From positions 95,186,427-95,250,426 of the forward strand of contig NC_084472.1 in assembly GCF_027409185.1 (NCBI RefSeq): a stretch of 64,000 nt of DNA, read 5' to 3'. This DNA is from Cynocephalus volans. Its lineage: Eukaryota; Chordata; Mammalia; Dermoptera; Cynocephalidae. The notes beneath the pieces were generated by a model. The model ran no database searches and was not told the origin of the DNA. It saw only the letters and a program-made list of their open reading frames with translations. The position numbers were made by a program, and so were the translations under genes. Positions 1-11,765 of this stretch are shown piece after piece. Each line of letters starts with the position of its first letter. Positions within the stretch are counted from its first letter, which is position 1.

Positions 1-359
1 TAAGTGTCATATTATTTGGGATCATACAGTAATACAAGTCCATCAATCAATGTATTAAGTACCCTACCTATCTTTGTGTCACAGCAAATTTGATAGGCAT
101 GTCTTCTATCTTAATCCAAGTAACTGATTAAAAAATGTTAAATCTAACAAAACCAAGGACAGAACACCATGACATGCCACCAGAAATGTCCCTCAAGTTG
201 ATATCAACCCATTAACCAACACTCTGCGTATATCACGCAACAAACCAGAAATCATCCACATTTCTCTCCAGCTTATCCCAACGTTATCACAACATAATAT
301 ATTTCCTTTGCTGAAATCCTAATACACTGTCTTTAAATTTCCCAAATGCACCATTCTAA

Positions 360-1000
360 TGACCACGTAAAAAGAGGGTGTGGAGTTCATCAGGCATAAC
401 TTCTTGGTGAACTCATGATGCTCTTGGGGATCAGTTATTTCCTTTCCAAGTACATACCACAAATTGCTGGAATTTTGCTGGTGAATAGTGTCCAGCTCCC
501 TGATCTGTGGTTTCCAGAATCTACACTGGTCTCCAGTTCGAAAATAAAGGTAAAACTGCCTCTTTCTTTTGTTCTGCTCCCTTTCTTGGACTTCAGGTCA
601 CCTCCAACATTACAGATGATCACTCCATGCAATCTGCAAATTCTTTTATTATCACAAGATGTAATTCATCCTGGCCTGAAACTGTGAACTGGTCTAAAGC
701 AGCTAGGATCTCTCTCACCAACGTGGGCTTCAGGTTCCCTTTCAGTTATCTGTTCTGTCCTTCCAGACAGATGGCCATTCTCGTAAAGACAAAACCACAA
801 AAGGGAGGTAGTAGCTGGCTTCTCTCAGTCTCCTTTGCAATCAACCAGGACATAAAAATTCCCCTTTTATGTTCACCTCCATGACTAAGTATTTCATAAA
901 GCTTCAACTCAAATATTTCTTTGCTATTCTTCACAAATTCATACTACTCTATTCTTTCACCTTTCAAATCTGAACTCCTCAAATGAATTCCCATGGCAGC
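360..1000 (-). pseudogene. Unidentified decayed coding-like stretch
   Basis: On the minus strand an open stretch of about 80 codons (about 591 down to 330) reads with protein-like composition, including RTGDQCRFWKPQIREL and LWYVLGKEITD, and ends in a stop. Upstream, about 930-750, another frame reads LSHGGEHKRGIFMSWLIAKE. Frames change between the parts, as in a frameshifted retrocopy or an old transposon protein. I do not recognise the family, and no poly-A tail or flanking duplication was found. It could also be chance. Confidence 0.2.
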
Positions 1001-1106
1001 CGCAACGAATCCTTCTGATACCTGCCCCTCTTGTTCCTCACTCTGGGCATTCGTTATTTGATTGGGATTTTGACAGTATTTGTTTTTTCTTCTTTCCAAG
1101 CAGTAC

Positions 1107-1180
1107 AAAGGTACTTCAGAAAGTCCATGGAAAAACAGAATCGAACGATAACACAAATCCTTCCATGAAGATTGTGAAGA
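1107..1180. mobile_element. Old palindromic mariner-type MITE copy
   Basis: The stretch beginning GGTACTTCAGAAAGTCCATGG and followed by CCTTCCATGAAG resembles the better-preserved palindrome at 10181-10256, with substitutions. It reads as a diverged copy of the same short element; its right arm is poorly kept. Confidence 0.45.
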
Positions 1181-1854
1181 CCCGTTGTATTACCTTCTAG
1201 GGTTACTGTCCATGGAGTTATATTCACATTTTCTTTGATATTTAGAAATCTGACTTCTAGGGAACGTTCTAAGGTATAACAAATTATTTCCCTGTCACCA
1301 AGACTCAAACATTTTATAAACATTACCAGAAAGTATAGTTTGTGCAAATTTTTTGAACCTCCCAAACTCTTACTACTTAGCCTCCCTATTTCATTTATCT
1401 TATGTCAACAAAGACCAAGTTTGTTTAAAAATCTTTCACAGGAAGGTTTCAACAAATCCCACTTGCAGGAATGTCCCTGTTTGGAATCTGCAAAACAATG
1501 TTTCATCATCTATGGTGCTAACCAGCAAGTTGCTTAATGTAGCCTGATCGCGAACTCATACACAGCCAATCACTAATGAGCATGCAGAATTCCAACATGA
1601 TAATTTAAAGGTAAACAGCTCATTGTCAAATTAAAATCCTAGCAAACAAATCCTTCTGGATTATCACTGTGCCTCCCTTAGCTCTTGCCACTCCTACAGT
1701 TCACATGTCCAAATCCTATCTGCCTAGTGTCCTTTTTCCATGACATTCTTCTGTGAATGCAAAGATCATTCGTTGAGGAATAAGAAGAAAAAGCAACAAA
1801 CACTATTAATTACAACTAGGATTTTGGGCCACCTTCTTGTTTCATATTCTACTG
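1181..1854. other. No feature recognised
   Basis: AT-rich sequence with short chance frames only. Nothing identifiable. Confidence 0.5.
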
Positions 1855-2010
1855 CTTGTTTCTGTGTGCTTTTTAAAATTTTAGTTGTATATATTTAAGG
1901 TATACAAGATGATGTTTTAATTATAGTAAAGTGGTTACTATGGTCAAAAATATTAATAAAATATCCATAAAAATCACATATCCATAAAATCACAGTTACC
2001 ATTTTTTAAA
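1855..2010 (-). mobile_element. L1 3'UTR fragment, antisense
   Basis: The text 'ttagttgtatatatttaaggtatacaa' and the following 'gatgttttaattatagtaaagtggttac' are typical of the reverse complement of old L1 3' ends. It is short and diverged. Confidence 0.5.
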
Positions 2011-2755
2011 AAAAGACTTCTAAACACTTTGTTTTTCTTTAAATAGAGAAATATTCAAAATGAAAATATCCCTTCTAATGAGGAAGATCAAGACCCTAGC
2101 ACATCTAAGACACCCAGAGAAGGATATTATTCAACTTATAAAGTTAGGGCAAATCTCTCTGCTGGGCTGAAAGGATAATTTTAATAACACAAATGTGAGA
2201 AAAATACATGGAAAAATGGTTCCATGTTAGATCACCACTTAGGATAGAGTTAAACTGAGTTATCCTTGACTCTTGGCCCAATCAATAATTTTTGGTAATT
2301 TTTCCACTTCCAACAGTTAAACACCATGAATAGCTAGTAAGCACAGGGAAATCAATCACATATGCTAAGAACTAGTTCCTGACTGCATATTGTGGCTCTG
2401 CATTTTTATCCCTGCTACAAAACAAGCTAGAAAAAGAAAAAAAATCAAAGTTAGGTGTAAAACCCACTACTATGTACATAAATGCATAAATCTTTCAGCC
2501 AATTATTTTACTGATTCTTGAGGTGGGGATAAAGAGGAAAGAGGCAGGCAAATGCTCTTTTTTCCCCTTTACAAAGAAAACAACAACAAAACAATTATTC
2601 TCATCTTGTAAGCGTCAAACAGAACTTTAAGGAGCAAACTTTCTCATGCAAAATTAGGCACTTTAAAAAATCCTAATGAGAATCAAGGGCAATTATCACA
2701 TTACCATCCGTACTCGTTTGATCCTATTGTAAGGGACAAAAGTGAACTCCTAAAA
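2011..2755. other. No feature recognised
   Basis: AT-rich, without recognisable coding or repeat structure. Confidence 0.5.
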
Positions 2756-2965
2756 TCAGCCCAGAGTAGGAAGAACCTGGGACTTCAGAGGTGGGCAGAT
2801 GGGTTTTTCTCTCAGACCCTCATTTTCTCACTGGTAAAATGCAGGTAACAGTATCATTCTCAAAAGATTGCTGTGAGAATGTGTCAAATGAGACACATAT
2901 GTGAAGGGTTCACGATAGAGCAGGCACTCAATGAATGGTAGTGGTGGTTGTCAATTTATTATTAT
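2756..2965 (+). mobile_element. MIR SINE
   Basis: The MIR core is recognisable in order: 'ctcattttctcactggtaaaatg', then 'gattgctgtgagaatgtgtcaaatgag', then 'agcaggcactcaatgaatggtag'. It is an ancient tRNA-derived SINE common to mammals. Confidence 0.75.
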
Positions 2966-3109
2966 AATATAAACCAAAGACAGGTGTTTGAAAGCATTGT
3001 AGTGGAACACCAAAAAATAATCCATTTATAAAAGCCACTTACTTTTACTTAAAAAGAGTGTAGATACATAGAAATTAAGATTCAGAAATTAAGAAGAAAA
3101 CAGACAGCT

Positions 3110-3240
3110 GGTAACTTTTAAAGGAGAAAACTGAGGCTCAGGGTCTTTTTCCAAGGCACACAGACAGCATGAGACTAGCTCAAACCCTAGGTCTCCCGAT
3201 TCCACCTAGCACTCTGTGGATACCACATGACTTATCACAC
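3110..3240 (-). mobile_element. MIR SINE, antisense
   Basis: 'gaaaactgaggctcagggtc', 'aaggcacacagacagcatgag' and 'tctcccgattccacctagcactctg' follow the MIR consensus in reverse orientation. Confidence 0.7.
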
Positions 3241-3659
3241 TGAAATTCTGTCTCCAGCTATTCTCAGCCATACTTGGCACCTTGCGATGTTCCGAAAGGA
3301 AAAGACGTACTTACTACCTAGGTGATCACTGCACCTCTGGCTCAGTGGTTCTCCCTCTTGCTCCCTGAAGGTATTTCAGGGGAAGCCCAGGGAAACCAAA
3401 GGGACAGGATCTAATGTGAAGGAGGTAGACGCCTATGTAAGGCAAAGCCTCGGGACCTCCTAAAGATGACAGAGTTGAACCCAGACTGTGCTAGGGCAGG
3501 ACAAAGGGGAACTGAAGTGGCCCAGGTCAGTGGCACTTTTGTGTACCCAATAAAATAGCCTCCTAGTATATCTGTATATACAAATACAAATTCTCTCCAG
3601 AGGAAAGTCCACCCAAATTTAGCCCTTCAGGATACCTACAGATTAAATTCAACAAAATA

Positions 3660-5300
3660 TGGGTTCATGATAAAAACTTTCCAAACACAGACAATAAAAT
3701 AAACTACTACATAATAAAGTAAAACACAATATGTAATAGAAACAACATATTTAAGCCCCCATGTTTTCAGATACTGCAAATCTCAGATAAGCATACAGAA
3801 TAATTACATAGAAAAAGTTTAATAAAATAAAAGAGCAAATTTAAAAAATGAATTAAAACAAGAGACTAACAAAATAAACAGGCAGATTTTTAAAAGAACC
3901 AAATACACCTTCTAGAAAAATATAATCACAGAAATTAAAAACGCACTGATGAGTTAAATAGTACACAGATACAGCAGAGGACAGAATCATGAACAAAAAT
4001 GAAACACAAGAATTACATGTAAGTGAAGTGAAGATTAATCATAGTTCATGTGTTCAAAGCTTTTTATTATTAGGAAAGAGAGCTGGAAAACTTTTTTAAA
4101 GTACACATGGTAAAATTTCAGATTAGAAATAGATTAGAAATATAGTACATATTCAAATAAGTAGAGAAAATAATGGAATAATAAACAAATACATTCCTAA
4201 TAATGCAGGAAAGGAGAAAAAAGATTATAAGAAATGGGGCACATATAAAACACAAATTAAGATGATAGAAACATGTCTAAAATATCAAGAATCACAGTAA
4301 ACATGACTGACAAATTTTCAAGTTAAAATCAGAATATCAGACTGGATTTTTAAAAATTCTAGTTATATGAGTATATATTATTACTGAGATACATCAAAAC
4401 AAAAGAACCTGGAAATGTTGGAAGTAGATGGAGAAAGGACAACCAGGTAAATAATAACAAAGAAAAAACAACGAGATAAATGCTAATAACAAGTAAACAG
4501 AAAGAAAAACCAGGCAAATGTTAATAAAAAAGAAAGCAGAGGTAGTTATACTAATGTAAGATATAATAGACTTTAAGGCTAACCACCTAATTATTAGGGC
4601 CATTACAACCTGAGAACAGATTCAACTTATTAGGGAGAAATTACTCTAAATCTCTATGTACTAATAAAATAACTTCAAAACACATGAAGCAAAAACTGAA
4701 AAAACTGCAGAGACAAACTGACAAATACATGCCCACAGTCAGAAATTCCAGCGTACCACCCTTGATTATTGATGTTAAAAATACAAATAATCATCAACAC
4801 TATAGGTGATTTGAACAGCACAGTTAACTTGATTAAATTAGACTTATAAACAGTAATCAGAATCTACTATGTATTAGTCACTGTTCTAGGCACTGGTGAC
4901 GTAGCACTGAGCAAAATCAAGTCCTTAACCTCATGGAAATCATATCCTAGATGGAAGACAAACAAACAAATGCACAAGTAAACATACAGCATGAATGCAC
5001 ACAGAGCTCTGCATCTAGCAATTAGAGAATCCATACTCTTTCCAAGCCCATGAGCAACATACACAAAAATTGATATAATTTTAGGCCATAAAGCAAATTT
5101 CAAGGGAAATTGTATCATACAAACCTGACCACAATGCAGACCGGTCAGTCAGATCAACCACAAATCCACTTTAAAACCCAAACATTTGGAAGCTTATGAA
5201 TATACTGAAGAAATTCAGAATAACCTTATAGCTTTCATGGAATAGCAGGTTAAGAAAAAACTTAAAGTTAAAATGTCCCACTTTAATGCAAAAAGAACTA
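3660..5300 (+). mobile_element. Old L1/HAL1-type LINE fragment
   Basis: About 3840-3960 matches the ORF1 leader of old L1/HAL1 elements ('agagactaacaaaataaacagg', 'aaaagaaccaaatacaccttctag'). About 4545-4700 resembles the endonuclease region of ORF2 ('actaatgtaagatataatagac', 'aaacacatgaagcaaaaactg'). About 5065-5215 continues ORF2 ('ttaggccataaagcaaatttc', 'ctgaccacaatgca'). All frames are broken. A short ancient repeat at about 4862-4960 interrupts it. Confidence 0.6.
4862..4960. mobile_element. Ancient SINE/LINE fragment nested in old L1
   Basis: 'ctactatgtattagtcactgttctaggcactgg' followed by 'cctcatggaaatcatatcctag' is a familiar mammalian ancient repeat motif of MIR or L2 type. Exact family is uncertain. 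Confidence 0.4.
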
Positions 5301-5429
5301 TGTATAAACTACCCTAACATAACTGTGCTGAATGTTTTTATACTTTCATCCCAGAACTTGTCTAGTTTTTAACACTATCCACTATTAAAGAAATTCTTCT
5401 GTATTGAAAATTTAAATGTCTTTTGCCTA

Positions 5430-5710
5430 CTTTAATTTCTAATACTACTACCACAAAGTCCTTGCATTCATTATGATTCAGTTCATCTGTCAGTGACAGA
5501 TGACCCAGACAACAGTGTTCGAACCAGAAGCTTATTTCACTGTCATGTCAGGTAGGTCTAGAGGCCACCTGCCTGGGTGCCCCAGGATCAGTGACAAAGG
5601 CCATCTCCCTATACAGCATTAACCCGATGGTCTAAGGAATCTCTTCAAACTCCAGCCCTCAAACCTGTATTCCAGTCAGTACAAAGTAGGAAGGGATGAA
5701 GACCCCCTTC
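5430..5710. other. Possible unclassified ancient repeat
   Basis: A moderately GC-rich stretch resembling a degraded interspersed repeat ('gaaccagaagcttatttcactgtcatg'). I cannot name the family and see no ORF. Confidence 0.25.
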
Positions 5711-5711
5711 C

Positions 5712-6938
5712 CTTTTTTAAAAAATTATTATTACTATTATATTTTTAAGTTTACTTATTTTTTACATTCTATGATGTTGCGGAGCAGTTGGGGGGAGAGG
5801 GGAAGGGGAAGGATATAGGGTGGGAGAAGGAGGAAGGAGGAGAGGTGGCGTTGGGGCCTGTGGCACCCCCCTCATTCCTGCAGGGGAGACCAGGGGGCTT
5901 TCAGCAGTGTCTTGGTCATTGCTGGGCTGGTTGCAGGTGTTGGGGGGCATGGCTGAAGCCCCCGGCCCTCCCCTCTCCCTGGCTTGGTAGCCCAGGGGAA
6001 TTCCAGTCCTACTAGGTTTTATAGGTGTTCTTTGGTGATGTGAGACCTTTACTAGTTAATACCAAACTTTGTTTCTGGTCTATGGGTATTTCATTTTTTT
6101 CTTCCAGTTGTGTTGGATTATTTGCTGTTCCCACCACTTAAACTCTGCACTGGAACTAATTTGTTGTCCTTTGCTTACTTCTAAAATGGGGGAACTTCCT
6201 GTGGGGTCCAGTACTGAGCTCTGTGTTTGAGCTAAATTGCTGCTGATTCCCTAGGGAAGGCTTTTTGTGCAGGTCAGATTGACTTTACAGGCACTTCCGG
6301 TTCTAGTGAGATCCAGTGCACCTGGGTTATGTGTAAACTCCGGTCTGGGCCTGAGTTTTTTCATCAAAGTGCACCCCATGCAATTTTATATTCCTGACCA
6401 GTCTCCATTGAGTGGTCCGATGCTAATTGGGGTGCAGATCAGCTGTCTATGCTGTGCCCCAGTGTTCCCCCATCGCCCCCACCAACCATGCTACATACAC
6501 TTCCGATAGGACAGGCTGTGCACTGGTCCCCTGTGATGACTCACCAGCCTCTGAGTAGCTCCCTTTTTACAGTTGCTGCAGCTCCTTGCTCCTATGTGGC
6601 TCTGTGGGAACACTATTAGTGCTGACCTGGGGCCACCAAAGCCCTCTTCTCCCCTGCAGCCTCCAAGCACAGCTGCAGCTTTTGCCAGCTCCTGCTCTGT
6701 GCGCTCAGCAGATCCAGCCTGGAAGTGGCCAGGGCTCGAAATGGTCTGAGCAGTTTTTTCTTTCTCTCAATGTGGCTTCTCCCACCTTCATGCACTCCGC
6801 AGGTCTCTCCTCCTCTTCCCCTGAGCTCTACTGGCCTCAGCTTGCCTGCCGTTGCTCTTTAATAGTTGTAAACTGGTTGATTTGTGAGAGAGAGTGATGC
6901 TGGGGACAGTCTATTCCACCATCTTGACCAGAAGCTAA
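5712..6938 (-). mobile_element. L1 5'UTR-derived element with A-rich end
   Basis: Read on the minus strand it starts at about 6938 with GCTTCTGGTCAAGATGGTGG AATAG, the typical start of a mammalian L1 5'UTR. It runs about 1.1 kb through GC-rich leader sequence and then passes into an A-rich tail (about 5780-5715) with no ORF1 or ORF2. Flanking sequences 'gacccccttccctttttt' on the left and 'agatccccttttt' on the right could be a decayed target duplication. This looks like retrotransposition of a 3'-truncated or spliced L1 RNA, or a SINE-like L1 derivative. Plus-strand ORFs here are chance. Confidence 0.65.
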
Positions 6939-7151
6939 GATCCCCTTTTTCAAGGATACTTCATAGAAGTCACAAAGGACACCTTCCCTCACTTGATATT
7001 AGCTAGAATTAGTCCAATGTATGCTTCGAGGGAGACAGAGAGCCTAGTCTTTATTTTGGGTATTTATGTATATGCCCAGGTGAAAACTGGGAAGCAGATA
7101 CTGAAAACAAGAAGTGCTCTCTACTATGTAGTCTGAGAAAATGTGATAAAA

Positions 7152-7451
7152 TGTAGTAAGACTCCTGCCCAATCTCTCCTCTTGGCCCTTGACCACAGTG
7201 GCACAGATGAGTGCACAGTACACAAATGTAGCAAGACTCCTGCCCAATCTCTCCTCTTGGCCCTTGACCACAGTGGCACAGATGAGTGCACAGTACACAA
7301 ATGTAGCAAGACTCCTGCCCAACCTCTCCTCTTGGCCCTTGACCACAGTGGCACAGATGAGTGCACAGTACACAAATGTAGTAAGATTCCTGCCCAATCT
7401 CTCCTCTTGGCCCTTGACCACAGTGGCACAGATGAGTGCCCAGTACACACA
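7152..7451. repeat. Minisatellite, four copies of a 75-bp unit
   Basis: Units start at 7152, 7227, 7302 and 7377 with exact 75-base spacing and only a few substitutions; the last is slightly diverged at its end. As 75 is a multiple of three, several frames stay open on both strands and give repetitive ORFs of about 100-150 codons. These are more likely repeat by-products than genes. Confidence 0.95.
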
Positions 7452-8775
7452 AGGACAAATGTTCAGCCTTGCTTCTTGTGGCCAGTAAGGTTTTTAGTCT
7501 CTAAGGTCCCAATAATATCCTGGATCATCTTCCTCCTCTTGCCTAAGAGACTGTTGCTGCGGCCACTGCAGTCACTCAGGGCACAGTTGCAATGATATTC
7601 TGTAGCGTCAGTTAAAAGAACTTCCTAAGCACGATTTCCTTAAGCCTGGCTACTGGGTAATACCACCCCGTGGAAGCTGCTCAACAGAAAACGTTAACTT
7701 GGGAAATAAAAGCATGAAGAAACTTGCCTCCACATTTGGGTTTGATTTCTTCCTTTTACAATTGCTCTATACTAGCAATGCGTCATTCTGGACATGGACC
7801 CAAGAGCTGAGTTTTCTTCAAGGCTTTGCCTCTTGGGATTTCTTCCTTAGCCAAGCACATCTCAGCACCCCATGCTAATGAGAAACTCACTGCCAAAAAG
7901 GAGAAAAGAGACCACAGTCCAGTAAGAAGTTCCTCTCTGGGACTCCTGGCTCCCCTCTGGGAAGGGTCTTCACAGTGTGGTCTGGTCCAGGAATAGAATT
8001 CCAGAGGCACTTGATAGATGGCAGGCGGGGATCAGTGGGAAGAAATAGCATAACTCCCTCAGTGTAATTCCTTTACCAAGAAGTTCACACAAATGAACAC
8101 GACAGACCGCATGCCCAGAATTAAATGTCAAGGAACTATCAGAATCCTGCCAAATTAATCTGATGTAAATTCTTACAATCCTACACTATGTCGTCTTGCC
8201 ATCAATCACAGAGAACAAGCCTAAGCCATTTATAAGCTTTTTTGTATGTGGGAAAAACACAAAACATACCAAATATTGCTTGAGCTCTACAAGTATTTCC
8301 CTCCATTTTTCTGAAATATAAAAATTTCTTTGACATCCTTCTATCAAAATATACAATTTCATATTTTAAATATATTTTTCCTATAAGACAAGTATCCTAA
8401 AAAGCTCAAGGACTACAAAAAAAAGTAATAGAAAAAAATGCATATATTAGCCTAATCAATGATATCAACAAATCAGTGAGAGTACTGGTACTACCTGTTT
8501 TCTTTCAAAATCAAATCACATCTAAAGAATGCTAAGCCTGAAATAGGTTTACAAAAGGTCATTTCAGTAACGTATGAGTAGATCCTAGCCCAAGATTAAA
8601 ACTTTGAATAACTTCAAAGCACAAAATTTATTTGCTTTTAAAATACTTAAAAATAAACACGCTACTCTATTTAAAAATATATCCTCTTTCTTGAAGACTT
8701 AAAAATGTGCAAATAGGAAAATACTAACACTACTGCTCATGGGCACTTCTAATATTCCAGATTCCTTCAATCTGA
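7452..8775. other. No feature recognised
   Basis: Left part (to about 8040) is mixed composition and may be unique sequence; the rest is AT-rich. No supported gene or known repeat. Confidence 0.45.
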
Positions 8776-8779
8776 AGTT

Positions 8780-9440
8780 TCAGTGAACACCATTCCCCTT
8801 GATGTAATGCCACTTCACCCCACGGTCCTCACTTCACAGGGGCTCCAGTTACTCCTTGTTGCAATTCAGACACCTCACAGCCGATCAGAATACAAACTCC
8901 TTATCCCATCATTCAAGCTCTCACCATGACCCCAATCTGTATTTCCAGATTTATCTCCCCTAGGATTACATCAGTTATTATAAGTAAAGTGTGTAAAAGT
9001 GTCTAGCACACAGTAGGCACTTAATAAATAGGAGTCATTACAATTATTTCTGTTCTTCTTCCCTTCCCCCTTCCACAAATCCTTTACATTCCACCTTACT
9101 TTGGCCAAAGAGAAATGTGTACTAAATTGCTAACAGGTCCCATACTTTCCAGAGGCCTTGCTCATGCCGCTTCCCCATCACGAATGTCTTCTTAATCTCA
9201 TCTCTACTTGTAGACACCCTTTTACTCCTCTTTCAAGGTCCTTCTCAAATCTTACTCTCGCCATAAAACTTCTCTCGGTCCTCTCAAGTGGGAATGATCC
9301 CTCCTTCCTTTGAGAGTCCATAATATCCTGTTGACACTTCTCTGGATGGCATTCATCACCTGTGCCCTAGACTAGAGCACCACATGCATTTGGTTTATCA
9401 CCCCATCCAACATATGCTCATTTGATAAACCTGGGGGGCA
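8780..9440 (+). mobile_element. L2 LINE fragment with MIR-like insertion
   Basis: 'ccagaggccttgctcatgccgc', 'ctcctctttcaaggtccttctc' and 'ataaaacttctctcggtcctc' follow the 3' part of L2. About 8960-9040 ('gtctagcacacagtaggcactt') looks like a MIR or L2 3' end lying within it. Confidence 0.6.
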
Positions 9441-9594
9441 GAAACTGTTCTATGTGTTTTCATATAACTCTTCCCTTTGGAACTTAACACACAACTTTGA
9501 ATTGAAAAAGATACTAAACTATTTTTAATTTTTCAAAGCGAAAGTAAATTCTGTGCTGAAAAAGTACTGATTTTTTTAAATTTTAAAGGATGTG

Positions 9595-10127
9595 CCCAGA
9601 GGAATGGAAATCATCAAGTCGAAGGTAAACCTGTTTCCCAATGTTCATCGCAGCACTCTTTACAATAGCCAAGAGTTGGAACCAGCTCAAATGTCCACCA
9701 TCAGATGAGTGGATACGGAAAATGTGGTACATCTACACAATGGAATACTACTCAGCTATAAAAACGAATGAAATACTGCCATTTGCAACAACTTGGATGG
9801 ACCTTGAGAGAATTATATTAAGTGAAACAAGTCAGGCACAGAAAGAGAAATACCACATGTTCTCACTTAGATGGGAGCTAAAAATAAATATATAATTCAC
9901 ACACACTCACACACACACACACAAAAAAACCGGGGGGGGGGGAAGAAGATATAACAACCACAATTACTTGAAGTTGATACAACAAGCAAACAGAAAGGAC
10001 ATTGTTGGGAGGGGGAGGGAGGGAGGTTTTGGTGATGGGGAACAATAATCAGCCATAATGTATCGGCATAATAAAATTAAAAAATAAATAAATTAATTAA
10101 TTAATGTAAAATTAAAAAAAAATAAAT
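9595..10127 (+). mobile_element. Young 5'-truncated L1 insertion
   Basis: The insertion holds the ORF2 C-terminus; 9641-9895 reads MEYYSAIKTNEILPFATTWM and continues in frame. After it come an (AC)n tract, a G-rich 3'UTR (about 9930-10030) and an A-rich tail. Perfect flanking 10-bp duplications AAAGGATGTG lie at 9585-9594 and 10128-10137. The same 3'UTR recurs at 30998-31359 and in miniature at 19803-19857, so this is a recently active L1 subfamily of the host. Confidence 0.92.
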
Positions 10128-10130
10128 AAA

Positions 10131-10180
10131 GGATGTGTATGTGTGTGTGTGTGTTTACACACACACACACACACACACAA
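10131..10180. repeat. (TG)n/(CA)n inverted microsatellite
   Basis: A TG run (about 10135-10154) is followed directly by a CA run (10157-10179), so the two can pair as a hairpin. CA repeats resume after the MITE at 10260-10273. Confidence 0.9.
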
Positions 10181-10256
10181 GGGTACTTCAAAAAGTTCAT
10201 GGAAAGATTTGTATAATCTTTTAATTCTATTTTTCCACGAACTTTTTGAAGTATCT
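10181..10256. mobile_element. Palindromic mariner-type MITE
   Basis: Left arm GGGTACTTCAAAAAGTTC at 10181 and right arm GAACTTTTTGAAGTATC form near-perfect inverted repeats of about 24 bases around an AT-rich centre. The element sits inside a CA microsatellite. Its ends resemble mariner-like MITEs seen in mammals; no transposase is present. Confidence 0.75.
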
Positions 10257-10273
10257 TCATACACACACACACA

Positions 10274-11165
10274 TTCTCATAAACCCCTAAGCTTGAGATG
10301 ACTCTGCTTTGAAATACATTTTATTGGAACTTATGCCACAATAAGAAAGTTTCAACCTTTGATGATTTTTTCCTAAAACATGTTTGCTATTAATTATACA
10401 TCTTTAAGATTTAAAATACTTGTTACTTAACAAAGTATTAGTAGCAAACAGCATTCACAACTAAGTATGATATAGCTTTTATATATGTGTTTCACTATGA
10501 TAATCACGAATTCTTTCTCACAGAAAACTCTTCTTTTTCAAACTCCTTGTTGGGGAACAAGATGTTTCAATCAATTACTGTCTCTTGGTAGACAATGATA
10601 TTCAATCTATTCCCAGTGTTCATAGAAGCAGCAGCAGGGTGCTCTTCTTGAATCATTCTGGAAGACTTTAGGGAGAAGAGATCGCAGAGAATATTTTAAG
10701 CAATTAGCAAGCTGACTGTGAACCTTCATCTTGGGAACCTGACCACCCTTATTCAGAAGACCCAGAGAAACTCTCTTCTTTATATAAGTGATTTTGAAGT
10801 GAATGAGGGAGACAAGATGAAGTGGCAGGGGAAAAAGTTGGAGAAATAGTCTAAAGGGTTTGAAGCAGAGAACAGAGAACCACAAGGCAACTAAAACAAG
10901 CACCTGCATATCAGGCAGCATCAGAGGCAAAGGAAGAGCCCAACAAGGGGCAGAGCTGGAAGGAGCAGGATTCAGAGACAGGAAACTCACGGTTATCCTG
11001 GAAAAAGAAAATGGCAGCAGAATATAGAGAAAGAGAGAGACTCTCATTGATACTGTTTAATGAGAATTCAATCATCAATTTAAAATTTAAGAAGAGTTCT
11101 GATAAGCTCCTATTATGAGACATGTTCATAAAATGTACACAAATATACTGCCATTGATGAGTTGC
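10274..11165. other. No feature recognised
   Basis: A 146-codon minus-strand frame (11047-10607) is low-complexity and resembles nothing known. I treat it as chance. Confidence 0.4.
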
Positions 11166-11169
11166 TTCT

Positions 11170-11765
11170 GGTACTGACAGCTAACATTTATCAGGGCATA
11201 CCGGGTTTTAGGAGCTAGGCTAAGTGCATTACATATGTTAACCTAACCAAATCAACAACCCTACGAGGTATGTACTATTATTATTTCTAATTTACAGATG
11301 AGAAAACCATTGCTTAGAGATATTACATACTAGTTAGTTTCTATGAACTGGATGTTTGTGATCCCCCAAAATTCATATGAAGCTCTAACCCGCAGTGTGA
11401 TAGTATTTGGAGGTGGGGCCTTTGGGTGGTAATTGGACTTAGGTGAGGTCATGTGGTTGGGGGTCCCTTGATGGAATTAGTATCTTTATAAGAGGAAGAG
11501 CCTAAAACTGGCACTCTTTTCTCTACCATGTGAGGACACAGCAAGAAGGCTGCTATCTGCAAGCAAGGAAGAGAGCCCTCACCAGAGACCGACCATGCTT
11601 GCACCCCAGTCTTGGACTTCCAACCTCCAGAACTGTGAGAAATAAATGTCTCTGTTTAAGCCCCCCAGTCTATGGTATTTTATTATGGCAGCTCAAGCAG
11701 AGTAAGATACTAGTACATATCAAAGTCAGGACACAAAATCAACTCTGTCTGACTCTCCATAATAG
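11170..11765 (-). mobile_element. MIR SINE split by an LTR
   Basis: The antisense MIR is seen at 11170-11333 ('caacaaccctacgaggtatg', 'tttacagatgagaaaacc') and resumes after the LTR at about 11707-11765 ('tcaactctgtctgactctcc'). Confidence 0.75.
11334..11706 (+). mobile_element. Solo MaLR LTR (MLT1 type)
   Basis: Recognisable MaLR LTR order: 'atttggaggtggggcctttgg', 'gaggacacagcaagaaggctg', 'cttggacttccaacctccag', 'aactgtgagaaataaatgtc' with the AATAAA signal. ATACTAG lies on both sides (11327-11333, 11707-11713), consistent with a 5-7 bp duplication. It is a non-coding solo LTR. Confidence 0.88.

Noticed and set aside
7152..7451. CRISPR-like array
   Set aside because: Units are contiguous 75-bp repeats without unique spacers, in a mammalian genome.
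7044..7595. Repeat proteins of 99-150 codons over the minisatellite
   Set aside because: They exist in several frames on both strands because the unit is 75 bp without stops.
10607..11047. 146-codon minus-strand ORF
   Set aside because: Low-complexity Leu/Phe/Ser composition typical of reading through purine-rich DNA in antisense.
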